Shown: piece by piece, positions 44,386 through 53,364 of the stretch
How the letters are laid out: every line of letters starts with the position of its first letter
Position numbering within the stretch: the stretch's first letter is position 1
Assembly: GCF_009827545.1 (NCBI RefSeq)
Contig: NZ_WTYS01000001.1
Span: 1,699,772 to 1,763,771 of the forward strand
Reading direction: 5' to 3'
DNA: 64,000 bases
From: Pontixanthobacter gangjinensis
Lineage (GTDB): Bacteria > Pseudomonadota > Alphaproteobacteria > Sphingomonadales > Sphingomonadaceae
Notes under the pieces: generated by a model
Databases searched by the model: none
What the model saw: only the letters and a program-made list of their open reading frames with translations
What the model was told of the DNA's origin: nothing
Program-made: the position numbers and the translations under genes

Positions 44386-46284
44386 ATGTGCGGAATTGCC
44401 GGATTATTTCACCTTGGGACTCCAAAGCCCGTCGATCCGTTCCGTGTTGAACGGATGTGCGATGCGATGGTTCATCGCGGTCCAGATGGTGCCGGGGTAT
44501 GGACCGATGCTGGAATTGGGCTGGGCCATCGACGTCTTTCGATAATCGATCTCGAAGGCTCACCGCAGCCGATGCATTCAGCCGATGGTGAAACGGTGAT
44601 CGCGTTTAATGGCGAGATTTACAATTTTCGCGAATTGCGCCGCGAGCTTGAAGGACAGGGAGCTCGTTTCCGAACCGACGGGGATACCGAGGTCATCTTG
44701 GCCGCATGGCAGCGTTGGGGCATTGACTGCCTCGACCGGCTGAACGGTATGTTCGCCTTCGCGCTCTACGATAAGCGCAAGAAAGAACTTTTGCTGGCCC
44801 GCGATCGTTTGGGTGTGAAGCCGCTGTTCATGGCTGAATTGAGCGATGGAAGCATGGCTTTTGCGTCTGAATTAAAGGGATTGCTGGCGCATCCTCTGTT
44901 GCGTCGTGAAGCTGATCCCAAGGCAGTCGAAGATTATATGGCTTGGGGCTATGTTCCAGACCATCGCTCGATCTTGAAGGGCGTAGAGAAACTACCAGCA
45001 GGGCATTTTCGTGTGCTGAAACACGGGGCGTCCGCGCCGCCGCCGCGTCAATGGTGGGATATCAGCTTTGCCGATCGACATAAGGGATCGACCAAGGATC
45101 TTTCCGCGGAATTGATGCATCATCTGCGCGAAGGAGTAACTTCACGCATGGTTTCCGATGTACCGCTGGGTGCGTTTCTGTCGGGCGGCGTGGACTCATC
45201 GAGCGTTGTTGCGCTGATGGCGGAAGCCTCCTCGGAACCTGTAAATACATGTTCAATCGGGTTCGATGTCGCTGATCTGGATGAAACCGGATACGCCAAG
45301 CAAGTAGCTGATCTTTTTTCAACCAACCATCACAGCCAGACCGTTCAGCCTGACGATTTCCAAGAAATTGATCGCCTCGTTAGTATGTTCGACGAACCCT
45401 TTGCCGACGCATCCGCTCTGCCGACTTGGCGCGTCTGCCAGTTGGCGCGAGAGCACGTCACCGTGGCGTTGTCAGGTGATGGCGCAGATGAGGCTTTTGC
45501 AGGATACCGTAGGCAGGTTTTCCATGCGCGTGAAGAACAGGCGAGGGCGGTTTTGCCGGCATACTTACGCAAGCCCATTTTTGGCGGATTGGGTGCGATT
45601 TGGCCAAAGGCAGATTGGGCGCCGCGCCATTTTCGCGCCAAGTCCACTTTTCAGTCGTTGGCTGCAGATGGCGAGGTCGGATATGCGCGAGCGCTTTCCG
45701 TGATTCCGTCTGAGCATCGCCACGCGATATTTTCTGAACCAATGCGGCGCGAGCTAGGCGATTATCGCGCCGAACAGCCGCTAATTGACTTGATGAAGCA
45801 TGCACCCGGCAGATCGGGCCTCGACCGCGCTCAATATGCGGATCTCAAATTCTGGATGCCAGGAGATATCCTGACCAAAGTCGATCGCACTAGTATGTCT
45901 GTTAGTCTTGAGGCGCGCGAGCCTCTGCTTGATCACCGTCTAATCGAATTTGCTGCACGATTGCCGCAGAAGGAGAGGATACGCGGGCGGCAGGGAAAGT
46001 GGCTGTTAAAGCATACGATGGAGCGCTACTTACCGGATAATATTCTATACCGGCAGAAGCAGGGCTTCGTGACGCCTATCTCTCAATGGTTTCGCGGGCC
46101 ACTTGCGTCACAGGCAAAGGCAATTGCTGCGAGCGCCGGCTTGGCGAAGACAGGATGGTTCGATTCCAAAGCTTTAACGCGAATTGCAGACGATCACATC
46201 GAAGGACGTACCGATAATGGCAGAATTCTTTGGCAGTTATTGATGCTTCAAAAGTCAATAAAGCATCTCGGCATCGTAGGCTAA
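44386..46284 (+). CDS. XrtA system amidotransferase (asparagine synthase family)
   Basis: A 632-residue protein. The Ntn glutaminase half begins MCGIAGLFH with Cys2 as nucleophile. The synthetase half has the pyrophosphate loop PLGAFLSGGVDSSSV and the FWMPGDILTKVDRTSMS segment. In exosortase A loci it likely amidates a sugar or peptide component rather than making free asparagine. It closes the rightward EPS unit, with a 151-base gap behind it. Confidence 0.92.
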   Translation: MCGIAGLFHLGTPKPVDPFRVERMCDAMVHRGPDGAGVWTDAGIGLGHRRLSIIDLEGSPQPMHSADGETVIAFNGEIYNFRELRRELEGQGARFRTDGDTEVILAAWQRWGIDCLDRLNGMFAFALYDKRKKELLLARDRLGVKPLFMAELSDGSMAFASELKGLLAHPLLRREADPKAVEDYMAWGYVPDHRSILKGVEKLPAGHFRVLKHGASAPPPRQWWDISFADRHKGSTKDLSAELMHHLREGVTSRMVSDVPLGAFLSGGVDSSSVVALMAEASSEPVNTCSIGFDVADLDETGYAKQVADLFSTNHHSQTVQPDDFQEIDRLVSMFDEPFADASALPTWRVCQLAREHVTVALSGDGADEAFAGYRRQVFHAREEQARAVLPAYLRKPIFGGLGAIWPKADWAPRHFRAKSTFQSLAADGEVGYARALSVIPSEHRHAIFSEPMRRELGDYRAEQPLIDLMKHAPGRSGLDRAQYADLKFWMPGDILTKVDRTSMSVSLEAREPLLDHRLIEFAARLPQKERIRGRQGKWLLKHTMERYLPDNILYRQKQGFVTPISQWFRGPLASQAKAIAASAGLAKTGWFDSKALTRIADDHIEGRTDNGRILWQLLMLQKSIKHLGIVG

Positions 46285-46331
46285 GTCGCAGAAAACGAGT
46301 CACATTTACTTATCCGGTGGCCTCCTTCGGG

Positions 46332-46353
46332 ACAATTCATGAATTCTAATTGT
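46332..46353. promoter_or_regulatory. Inverted repeat upstream of the rpfF-like gene
   Basis: ACAATT (46332-46337) and AATTGT (46348-46353) flank a 10-base A+T-rich centre, 80-100 bases before the rpfF-like start codon. It has the size and symmetry of a dimeric regulator site. A weak hairpin is the other reading. Confidence 0.3.
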
Positions 46354-46435
46354 AAATAATCGTTTGCCAAGCGAGTCAGCACTCATGTAGCCTGCAATTG
46401 ATGAGGGCCGAAACCACCCAAGACAGGGGTCGCAA

Positions 46436-47395
46436 ATGGATCGGGTTGAAGCGGAATTAGTTGAGGGAGCAAGCGGCGTGCACGACGTCGAAAGGTCCGC
46501 AATGGTGTTTGGAAGTGGTGACGAGCATATGCTTGAGAGCCCCGCTACGCTTAATAAAATTCCTGAAGAATTATTGGCATTGAAAGAGCTTGATGTTCTC
46601 TATCAGGAGGATACGCAGGCGCTTTGGACGTATATGCGACCGAAGGGTAGGCCTAGCTTTACACCGCCAATGCTAGGCGATTTTGAAAGTTGGCAGAAGA
46701 ACATCGCCAAGGGCTTTGGCCCGGGTAAGCTCCCTCTCAAATATCTTATTTTAGGCAGTCGTGCTCCTGGTGTGTTTTGTTTTGGTGGCGATTTGACACT
46801 GTTCCAAGACTTGATCCGCAATCAGGACCGCAAAGGTCTTGAGATGTACGGTCACCGATGTTGTAAGATTCTTCATCGTAATATGAATAGCCTGAACCTG
46901 CCAATGCTAACCATCGGCTTGGTCGAAGGCGCGGCGCTGGGCGGGGGTTTCGAGGCTTTGCTGTCGTTTGACCATGTGGTCGCAGAACGCGGGGCGACTT
47001 TCGGATTGCCCGAAATTATGTTCGGTCTGTTCCCTGGCATGGGGGCGCACGCCTTCCTGTATCGGAAGCTCGGAGCAGCCGCTGCCCAGCGGCTCATCCT
47101 GTCAAACGAGACGTTTACTGCCGAGCAGATGTTTGATCTTGGACTGGTCCATCAATTAGCGGAGAATGGTCAGGGCCTGCATGCCTGCCGGGACTACATA
47201 AAGAAATCCGATCGCCGTCATGCGGGACTAGTAAATGCTAGGCGGGCAATGAAAGCTGCGTGGAAGCTGGAATTGGCAGAGCTCACAGAAATTACTGAAT
47301 TGTGGGCAGACGCTGCATTGCAAGTGAGTGAACGCGACCTCAAGGTGATGTGCCGTTTGGCATCAGCTCAGCAGAAACTGGCTGACGCAGCATAA
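46436..47395 (+). CDS. rpfF: RpfF-like crotonase, putative diffusible signal factor synthase
   Basis: A 319-residue crotonase-fold enzyme. RpfF makes the cis-2-unsaturated fatty acid DSF by dehydrating 3-hydroxyacyl-ACP and cleaving the thioester. Both catalytic glutamates of RpfF are visible: Glu173 in ALGGGFEALLSFD and Glu193 in FGLPEIMFGLFPGMGAHAF. CFGGDLTLFQDLIRNQDRKG matches the RpfF oxyanion region, and the spacing of 20 residues between the glutamates also fits. Ordinary enoyl-CoA hydratases lack the LFPGMGA context. An N-terminal extension of about 50 residues is also RpfF-like in length. It is a single gene behind the XrtA locus; no RpfC/RpfG sensor pair is in the window. Confidence 0.87.
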   Translation: MDRVEAELVEGASGVHDVERSAMVFGSGDEHMLESPATLNKIPEELLALKELDVLYQEDTQALWTYMRPKGRPSFTPPMLGDFESWQKNIAKGFGPGKLPLKYLILGSRAPGVFCFGGDLTLFQDLIRNQDRKGLEMYGHRCCKILHRNMNSLNLPMLTIGLVEGAALGGGFEALLSFDHVVAERGATFGLPEIMFGLFPGMGAHAFLYRKLGAAAAQRLILSNETFTAEQMFDLGLVHQLAENGQGLHACRDYIKKSDRRHAGLVNARRAMKAAWKLELAELTEITELWADAALQVSERDLKVMCRLASAQQKLADAA

Positions 47396-47407
47396 GTATT
47401 TAGCTTC

Positions 47408-48526
47408 TTAATCAGCGGTCCCATGGCCCAATGCCATATAATCGGCGCTTTGCATCTCCATCAACCGGCTGACTGTGCGCTCGAATTCGAAAGCGCCATC
47501 GCCGGCTTGATAGAGTTCGCTGGGTTCAGCTTCGGCGGTGACGAACAATTTGACCCGGTATTCATAAAGCGCGTCGATTAAGGTTATGAAGCGGGCTGCT
47601 TCGTTGCGATCATCGGGCCCCATTTGCGGGATGCCGACAATAATTACGGAATGGTAGGTCCGGGCAATTGCCAAATAGTCGCTCGCGCCGCGTGCTTCGC
47701 TGCACAACCGCTTGAAACTGAATACGCCGACACCTTTGAGCGCTCTTGGAACAAACAGTTTTCGCCCGCCGCCCAAATCCAATTCGCCGGATGGGACATT
47801 GTTGCCATCATCTGGATCGTAATCGGTTAAGCGGAAAAATGCTTCACGGACCTGCGCGGTTGCATCGTCTCCCAGCGGGGTGTGCCAGGCCTCGATCCCG
47901 TCGAGCCGGTCTAACCGATAATCGGTAGGGCCGTTGAGCGGGATGATGTCCAGTCGCTCCTCAATCAGATTGATAAATGGCAGGAAATGCTCGCGATTAA
48001 GCCCGTCTTTATACAGGTCTTGCGGAGGGCGATTGGACGTTGTGACGATCGTGACATTTTCATCGAGGATTAGCGCGCGGAAAAGCCGGCTCATAATCAT
48101 CGCATCTGCGCTGTTGTTCACCACCATCTCGTCAAAGGCGAGGCAGCGGAGCCCCTTAGCGATCTGCGCTGCCACCGGCGGGATTGGATCGCCGATTTCC
48201 TTCTTGCGCTCTTCGCGCAGCAATGCGTGAACTTCCAACATAAAAGCATGGAAGTGCACCCGGCGTTTTTCACCGATGGCCAACGCTTCGTGGAACAAAT
48301 CCATCAGCATCGATTTACCGCGGCCAACACCGCCCCACATGTATATTCCGCGTGGCGGCGGGGTTTTCTTGCCGAGCAATTTTCCGAAAAACCCTTGGCC
48401 GTTCTGGCTGACCAATTGCTCGCGCAGCGCTGCCAATTTTCGTGCGGCGCTGGCTTGTTCGGGATCTGGCCGTAATTCACCAGCGGCGACCAGCTGTTCA
48501 TAACGAGAGACTGGTGTTCCCGTCAT
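47408..48526 (-). CDS. zapE: Cell division protein ZapE (AFG1-like ATPase)
   Basis: A 372-residue AAA-type ATPase. Walker A GGVGRGKS is at residues 65-72, followed by MDLFHEAL; CLAFDEMVVNNSADAMI carries Walker B, and the arginine-containing TTSNRPPQDLYKDGLNR follows. ZapE interacts with FtsZ during late division. It overlaps the thioesterase gene by 4 bases (ATGA) and is the last gene of a leftward sdhB-paaI-zapE unit. Its stop lies 12 bases from the convergent rpfF-like stop. Confidence 0.94.
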   Translation of the reverse strand: MTGTPVSRYEQLVAAGELRPDPEQASAARKLAALREQLVSQNGQGFFGKLLGKKTPPPRGIYMWGGVGRGKSMLMDLFHEALAIGEKRRVHFHAFMLEVHALLREERKKEIGDPIPPVAAQIAKGLRCLAFDEMVVNNSADAMIMSRLFRALILDENVTIVTTSNRPPQDLYKDGLNREHFLPFINLIEERLDIIPLNGPTDYRLDRLDGIEAWHTPLGDDATAQVREAFFRLTDYDPDDGNNVPSGELDLGGGRKLFVPRALKGVGVFSFKRLCSEARGASDYLAIARTYHSVIIVGIPQMGPDDRNEAARFITLIDALYEYRVKLFVTAEAEPSELYQAGDGAFEFERTVSRLMEMQSADYMALGHGTAD

Positions 48527-48981
48527 TTTTTGGGTGACGCTTTGCGCACCAATCCTGAAAATGCAGCGACCAGATGATCCTGCTGGAGAATCTCACCGCG
48601 CATGAACATCAGGCGGCCAGTCTCTCGCATCACCTCGACCACGGCATCAAGCGGTTCGGTCGGCTTTCCGCCGCCGATGAATTGGGTGGAAAGCTCCAAA
48701 GTAACCGCCATTCCGGCTTCGGATTCGCGGAGAACATGCATGGCCGAAAACAACGAGATGTCGATCAGCGACAAAGTTACCGCGCCGTGGATCATATCCT
48801 GTAGATTGGTGTGACGCCTCTCGGGCATCATCCGCAGACGACACTTAGTGCCTTCCTGACGCACCATCATCGGACCCATCACTTGCGTGTTGAACCGCGT
48901 ATTGTCCTTCAAATCCCAGCTGTACCAACCGGGGTGCTCAGGCAGCTTGCGATATTCAAAGAAATCAGGCGGAGCGCGCAC
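48523..48981 (-). CDS. PaaI-family thioesterase (hotdog fold)
   Basis: A 152-residue hotdog-fold protein. DMIHGAVTLSLIDISLFSAM is the characteristic helix with the catalytic aspartate, followed by the TLELSTQFIGGG strand. It should hydrolyse acyl- or aryl-CoA thioesters. The GTG start lies 18 bases after the sdhB stop codon. Its substrate is not evident from context. Confidence 0.88.
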   Translation of the reverse strand: MRAPPDFFEYRKLPEHPGWYSWDLKDNTRFNTQVMGPMMVRQEGTKCRLRMMPERRHTNLQDMIHGAVTLSLIDISLFSAMHVLRESEAGMAVTLELSTQFIGGGKPTEPLDAVVEVMRETGRLMFMRGEILQQDHLVAAFSGLVRKASPKK

Positions 48982-48999
48982 GGTTCCAGCCTCTCTGGC

Positions 49000-49782
49000 T
49001 TAAATCGACCGTTCGGCCATCATCTTCTTTGTTTCGGCTATTGCCTTGGCCGGGCTTAGACCCTTGGGGCAAACGTTCGCGCAATTCATGATGGTGTGGC
49101 AGCGATACAGGCGGAACGGGTCTTCCAACTCATTCAAACGCTCGCCGGTCATCTCATCGCGGCTATCGGCGAGCCAGCGGTAGGCTTGCAGCAAAATAGC
49201 CGGGCCGAGGAATTTGTCGCTGTTCCACCAATAAGACGGGCAGCTGCTCGAACAACAGGCGCACAAAATGCATTCATATAGGCCATCAAGCTGCTCGCGC
49301 TCTTCCGGGCTCTGCAGGCGCTCCTTGCCGCTTGGAGTTGGCGTAACAGTCTGCAACCATGGGCGAATTGACGCATATTGCGCGTAGAAATGAGTGAAAT
49401 CGGGGACTAGATCCTTGATCACTTCCATGTGCGGCAAAGGAGTGATTTGGATATCACCCTTCATGTCCTCAATTGCAGAGGTACAGGCAAGGCCGTTCTT
49501 GCCGTTCATATTCATTGAGCAGGAACCGCAGATGCCTTCGCGGCAAGACCGGCGGAAGGTCAATGTTGGGTCTATCTCGTTCTTAATTTTGAACAAGGCA
49601 TCAAGGATCATAGGGCCGCATTGGTCCAGATCGACTTCGAATTTGTCATAACGCGGGTTCTCGCCGGTATCGGGATCGTAGCGATAGATTTTAAAGGTTT
49701 TGACCCGCGTTGCGCCTTCAGCCTTGTGGCTACGGCCTTTACCGTTGATCTTGGAATTCTTGGGAAGGGTGAATGTCGCCAT
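49000..49782 (-). CDS. sdhB: Succinate dehydrogenase iron-sulfur subunit
   Basis: A 260-residue subunit of complex II carrying three clusters. The [2Fe-2S] ligands are in [15 protein letters not shown], the [4Fe-4S] and [3Fe-4S] ligands in [12 protein letters not shown] and [14 protein letters not shown]. The ATG at 49782 matches the usual N-terminus; the 39-residue upstream frame is not conserved. sdhC, sdhD and sdhA are not adjacent: upstream lies an oppositely oriented SDR. It heads an operon with the thioesterase and zapE. Confidence 0.96.
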   Translation of the reverse strand: MATFTLPKNSKINGKGRSHKAEGATRVKTFKIYRYDPDTGENPRYDKFEVDLDQCGPMILDALFKIKNEIDPTLTFRRSCREGICGSCSMNMNGKNGLACTSAIEDMKGDIQITPLPHMEVIKDLVPDFTHFYAQYASIRPWLQTVTPTPSGKERLQSPEEREQLDGLYECILCACCSSSCPSYWWNSDKFLGPAILLQAYRWLADSRDEMTGERLNELEDPFRLYRCHTIMNCANVCPKGLSPAKAIAETKKMMAERSI

Positions 49783-49988
49783 GAGGTCAAAGTCCTGATT
49801 TCGCTTTGCGCGTGTCTTACCGAATATGCCCGTCAACACAAGCGTCTGCCGCCAGTTTCTGGCATCGGCTTTCACTATACGATGGAACACATGGAACACA
49901 GTTCAAAAGAACGAAAGCCGTCTTGCGAATTTTGCATGAGAATTTACCTGCGGGGGAACCTTTGATCCATTCCGTCCGTCTATCGTCC

Positions 49989-50735
49989 ATGAGCGATGTA
50001 GGACAGCATGAGCACGATTGGCCGCGGTGCGCGGTTGTCTTCGGCGCATCGGGCGGGATTGGAGCAGCTTTCACTGAGGCTTTCCAAGAGTGGGATGTAG
50101 ACCATATTTTCGCTGGGTCCCGGTGCGGAGATAGCTCGACGCATCCGTCAGTGCGCAATTTTGCTTTCGACCTGACGGATGAGGTCAGTATTGCTGCCGC
50201 AGCCGATTTGGTTAGAGATCGAAAACCCGATTTGATTGTTATTGCAACCGGGATTCTCACGCTAACAGAGAATTCTGGGCCGGAGCGGAGTTACCGCAAA
50301 ATCGACCCGCGCTCGATGGAGGAGGTGCTTCGCCTAAACACAATCGGCCCTGCCATCATCGCCAAACATTTCCTGCCGTTGATGCCGCGAGACCGGCGCG
50401 CGGTGTTTGCGGCGCTATCCGCACGGGTCGGTTCGATCAGCGATAACGGGCTGGGTGGTTGGCATTCTTACCGCGCTTCCAAGGCGGCCCTGAACATGTT
50501 GCTCAAGAACTTCGCAATAGAACTCGGCCGTACGCATAAACACGCCGTGATCGCAGGGTTGCACCCTGGCACGGTGGATACGCCGCTATCGGAACCCTTT
50601 CAAAGCAATGTCCCAAGCGGCAAGCTGTTCACGCCGAAATACTCGGCAAGCGCCATGTTGGATGTGCTATCGCAGCTTACGCCAAATGATAGCGGAGAAG
50701 TGTTTGATTTTGCAGGTGAGCGGTTGGAGGCTTGA
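49989..50735 (+). CDS. Short-chain dehydrogenase/reductase
   Basis: A 248-residue SDR. The cofactor loop GASGGIG is at residues 19-25 and the catalytic YRASK follows HS in the second half. The C-terminal part (GLHPGTVDTPLSEPF) resembles the carbonyl-reductase/CsgA-like branch. Two starts are possible: ATG at 49989, listed here, or TTG at 49962, which has a better ribosome-binding site (GGGGGA). It diverges from sdhB. Confidence 0.85.
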   Translation: MSDVGQHEHDWPRCAVVFGASGGIGAAFTEAFQEWDVDHIFAGSRCGDSSTHPSVRNFAFDLTDEVSIAAAADLVRDRKPDLIVIATGILTLTENSGPERSYRKIDPRSMEEVLRLNTIGPAIIAKHFLPLMPRDRRAVFAALSARVGSISDNGLGGWHSYRASKAALNMLLKNFAIELGRTHKHAVIAGLHPGTVDTPLSEPFQSNVPSGKLFTPKYSASAMLDVLSQLTPNDSGEVFDFAGERLEA

Positions 50736-50791
50736 TTGGGCTGATACCCGCAAATGGTTCGTTAACGGACGTCACCGCCCCAATACCAGTA

Positions 50792-51796
50792 TCAGACCAT
50801 CAATCGATTGCGGCGCAAGCTATCGGCCAAGATTGTCTCGATCAATTCAGCCTGTGTCCAACCGGCGAGCACGGCTGAGCGGCCATAGACTTTTTGCGAC
50901 CACAGATTGCAGTTCAAATTGACTTCGATGAAATGCACCTTGCGGGTTTCGCGGTTTACACGGAATTCGAACCGGCCGTAATCGAATGGACGATAATCGG
51001 CCCATAGCCTCTGAGTATAATCGCTAATCAAATCGGATAATTCCGTATCATTTTCGAATGGATCAAGCGAGTATTTCTGGCTCCGGTCGACCAGATCACG
51101 CTTCTCCTGATATGTGCGCAAATGGGCGGGGTCTGCTTGTTCGAAGATCATTTTGGGCATCAGAACCGGATCGCCCATCGTGATAACGGGAACTTCGACA
51201 TCGCTTCCCACCAAAAATGGTTCGACGATTGCGTCATGCTTATCGGCGTGGATTTCATCGATTGCCAATTTGACACCAGCCCAATCGGTCGCGTCATGCA
51301 CGCCCCAGCTGGCTGACGAGGCATTGGGCTTGATAACATAACGCTCTGCCTTGGGGCAGGTTGCTGGATCAATGGGGGCGCCGCGCCGATAGATCGCCCA
51401 ATCTGCTGTCGGCACGCCAGCAACCACAGCTGCGCGCTTTGCCAGATGTTTATCGTCTGAAAGGCCGCGCAAAATCGGGCTGGCACCCAAAAACGGGATG
51501 TCATGCCGGGTGCAAAGCAACGGGCCGAGCATTTCGGAGTTAAAGAAGCCGGCACGGTTTAGCAGAGGAAAGACGAAGTCGACTTCGGGCTTTTCGAACA
51601 AGACATCGAAACTGTCAGCGAGCATCAAGTTGAGCCCAAGGCCCTTCAAAATCTCCCGCGTTTCAACGTGATACAGTGCATGGTTGCCATCATCAGGGTG
51701 CAGACCTCCATCCCATTTCGCATGTTTTGCGATGAACAAGATGCGCAATTGCTCTTTGGTCGCGGCATCGATGGTAAGCGGCTTGATCTGCTGCAC
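50792..51796 (-). CDS. ATP-grasp ligase of D-Ala-D-Ala-ligase type, unknown substrate
   Basis: About 334 residues. The central ATP-grasp fold shows the adenine-binding lysine in RYVIKPNASSASWGV, then VEPFLVGSDVEVPVI and a metal-binding HFIEVNLNCNLWSQ. The general order matches D-alanine-D-alanine ligases, but the N-terminal substrate domain (FIAKHAKWDGGLHPDDGNHA) is unlike Ddl, so another carboxylate-amine joining reaction is likely. The GTG at 51796 with AAAGAGG upstream is chosen; a TTG at 51856 would extend it by 20 residues and leave only 26 bases to the divergent gene. It forms a divergent pair with the PLP enzyme gene. Confidence 0.78.
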   Translation of the reverse strand: MQQIKPLTIDAATKEQLRILFIAKHAKWDGGLHPDDGNHALYHVETREILKGLGLNLMLADSFDVLFEKPEVDFVFPLLNRAGFFNSEMLGPLLCTRHDIPFLGASPILRGLSDDKHLAKRAAVVAGVPTADWAIYRRGAPIDPATCPKAERYVIKPNASSASWGVHDATDWAGVKLAIDEIHADKHDAIVEPFLVGSDVEVPVITMGDPVLMPKMIFEQADPAHLRTYQEKRDLVDRSQKYSLDPFENDTELSDLISDYTQRLWADYRPFDYGRFEFRVNRETRKVHFIEVNLNCNLWSQKVYGRSAVLAGWTQAELIETILADSLRRNRLMV

Positions 51797-51882
51797 GGCT
51801 TTATTAACCTCTTTTGCGGTGGTGCTGCCCCTTAGATCTGCTAGTCCATTCTTCAAAGTACAATTGTTGAGTGTCGCACTGA

Positions 51883-53355
51883 ATGACCCAGAAATTTTCC
51901 GATCTGCACCCTGATTTTTCAGCCGATGATGCCGTTAGAAATGCGATTGCGCTCCTTTCTTCCGGGGGGGATGCGCGGATTACGCTCGATCCCGAAACAG
52001 GGCTTAACCGCTATATGTCGGCACCTTACCCGCGCACCGCATTGGCCTTCGCATCGTCCACCGCCAACGACATGTCGGTCGATGCATTTCACCATGTGCT
52101 GTCTGTGATTAAAGCCGGATTGCCAGATTATGCCGCGCATTTGGCAGGTTTGAGCAGCCGTATTCGCGGCGCATATCAACTCGGTTCGGATTGCGATGTG
52201 GTATTTGCCCCATCGGGAACCGATCTTGAATATGTAGCGCTGGCGGCGGTTCGTGGCCGGATGGCTGGCGGAATACACAATATTTTGCTTGGTGCAGACG
52301 AGGTCGGCCGGGGATGCGTTCACTCTGCGCATGGAAATTTCTTTGCAGGTGAAACCGCGCTTGGCGTGTCCGCGCAAGCTGGTAAAAACGTGCCGGGATT
52401 GGCTGAAGTCAGCTTGGCCGATATTCCCGTTAGGTGCACTGAGGGGCAAGCCTGTGATAGCGCGGAAATGACCGCCGCCATCCGGATCGAGCTGGAATTG
52501 GCGCAGCAGATGAACCGTCATGCGCTCGTTCACGTTGTACATGGTTCGAAGACCGGGCTGATCCTGCCTGAATTGGCTGAGTTGGACTTACTGAAGGCGG
52601 AGTTCGGTGACGCATTCACGCTGGTAGTCGACGCCTGTCAGGCCCGGATAATGACGGATGCAGTAAAAGCCTATCTTGCACGCGGAGCGATTGTATTTCT
52701 GACCGGTTCAAAATTTATGGGCGGAGCGCCGTTTAGCGGCTTTGCCTTGGTCCCATCCAAGACAATCGCAGGCGCCCAAGCCTTGCCAGACGGCTTTCGG
52801 TCGATTTTCAGACGCGCTGAATGGCCCAAAGCTTGGGCTGGCGCGGAGCAATTGGAAGATAGCGGCAATCCAGGTTTGGCGTTGCGGATCGAGGCATCGA
52901 TTTTTGAACTCGAACGGTTTCAGAGGGTGCCGATTGCCGACGTTCGGCGAGTGATCTTTGCGTTCCAGAACACTCTGAAGCGGGTCTTGCTTGAACCTTT
53001 CGGTTTCGCATTGGTCAAACCGTATAGCGACGGACACGGGGCAGAAGCGCGCGAGCACCCGCTTGAGATGCTAACCTTGGCTACGCTAGATGTCAGTAGC
53101 CATCCGACATCTGAATCGTTCGAGGGTTCCGAAATACTCCACCGGAATCTTGCGATGAATGGAATTCGATTGGGCCAACCTGTCAAAAGTGTTCGTACGG
53201 CAGCAGGCAAGTGGGGCGGGACGTTGCGGGTCGGCCTATCGATGCCGCAGATGGTGCGTTTTGTAGTGCTTGACGACAGAGCTCTCGAACATGCACTTGA
53301 ATGCGACCTTGGCAAGGTTGCGGTTGCGCTAGAGGAGCAACGCGCGGTCAATTAG
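51883..53355 (+). CDS. PLP-dependent enzyme of fold type I, unknown substrate
   Basis: A 490-residue protein of the aminotransferase class V or decarboxylase-like group. Asp250 in VVDACQAR is placed to bind the pyridine nitrogen, and Lys277 in LTGSKFMGGAPFSG is the Schiff-base lysine. FAPSGTDLEYVAL (about residue 108) is the phosphate loop. I do not recognise the subfamily. It diverges from the ATP-grasp ligase, and the two probably act in one pathway. Converges on the haloalkane dehalogenase gene 9 bases later. Confidence 0.8.
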   Translation: MTQKFSDLHPDFSADDAVRNAIALLSSGGDARITLDPETGLNRYMSAPYPRTALAFASSTANDMSVDAFHHVLSVIKAGLPDYAAHLAGLSSRIRGAYQLGSDCDVVFAPSGTDLEYVALAAVRGRMAGGIHNILLGADEVGRGCVHSAHGNFFAGETALGVSAQAGKNVPGLAEVSLADIPVRCTEGQACDSAEMTAAIRIELELAQQMNRHALVHVVHGSKTGLILPELAELDLLKAEFGDAFTLVVDACQARIMTDAVKAYLARGAIVFLTGSKFMGGAPFSGFALVPSKTIAGAQALPDGFRSIFRRAEWPKAWAGAEQLEDSGNPGLALRIEASIFELERFQRVPIADVRRVIFAFQNTLKRVLLEPFGFALVKPYSDGHGAEAREHPLEMLTLATLDVSSHPTSESFEGSEILHRNLAMNGIRLGQPVKSVRTAAGKWGGTLRVGLSMPQMVRFVVLDDRALEHALECDLGKVAVALEEQRAVN

Positions 53356-53364
53356 GCCGAATGG

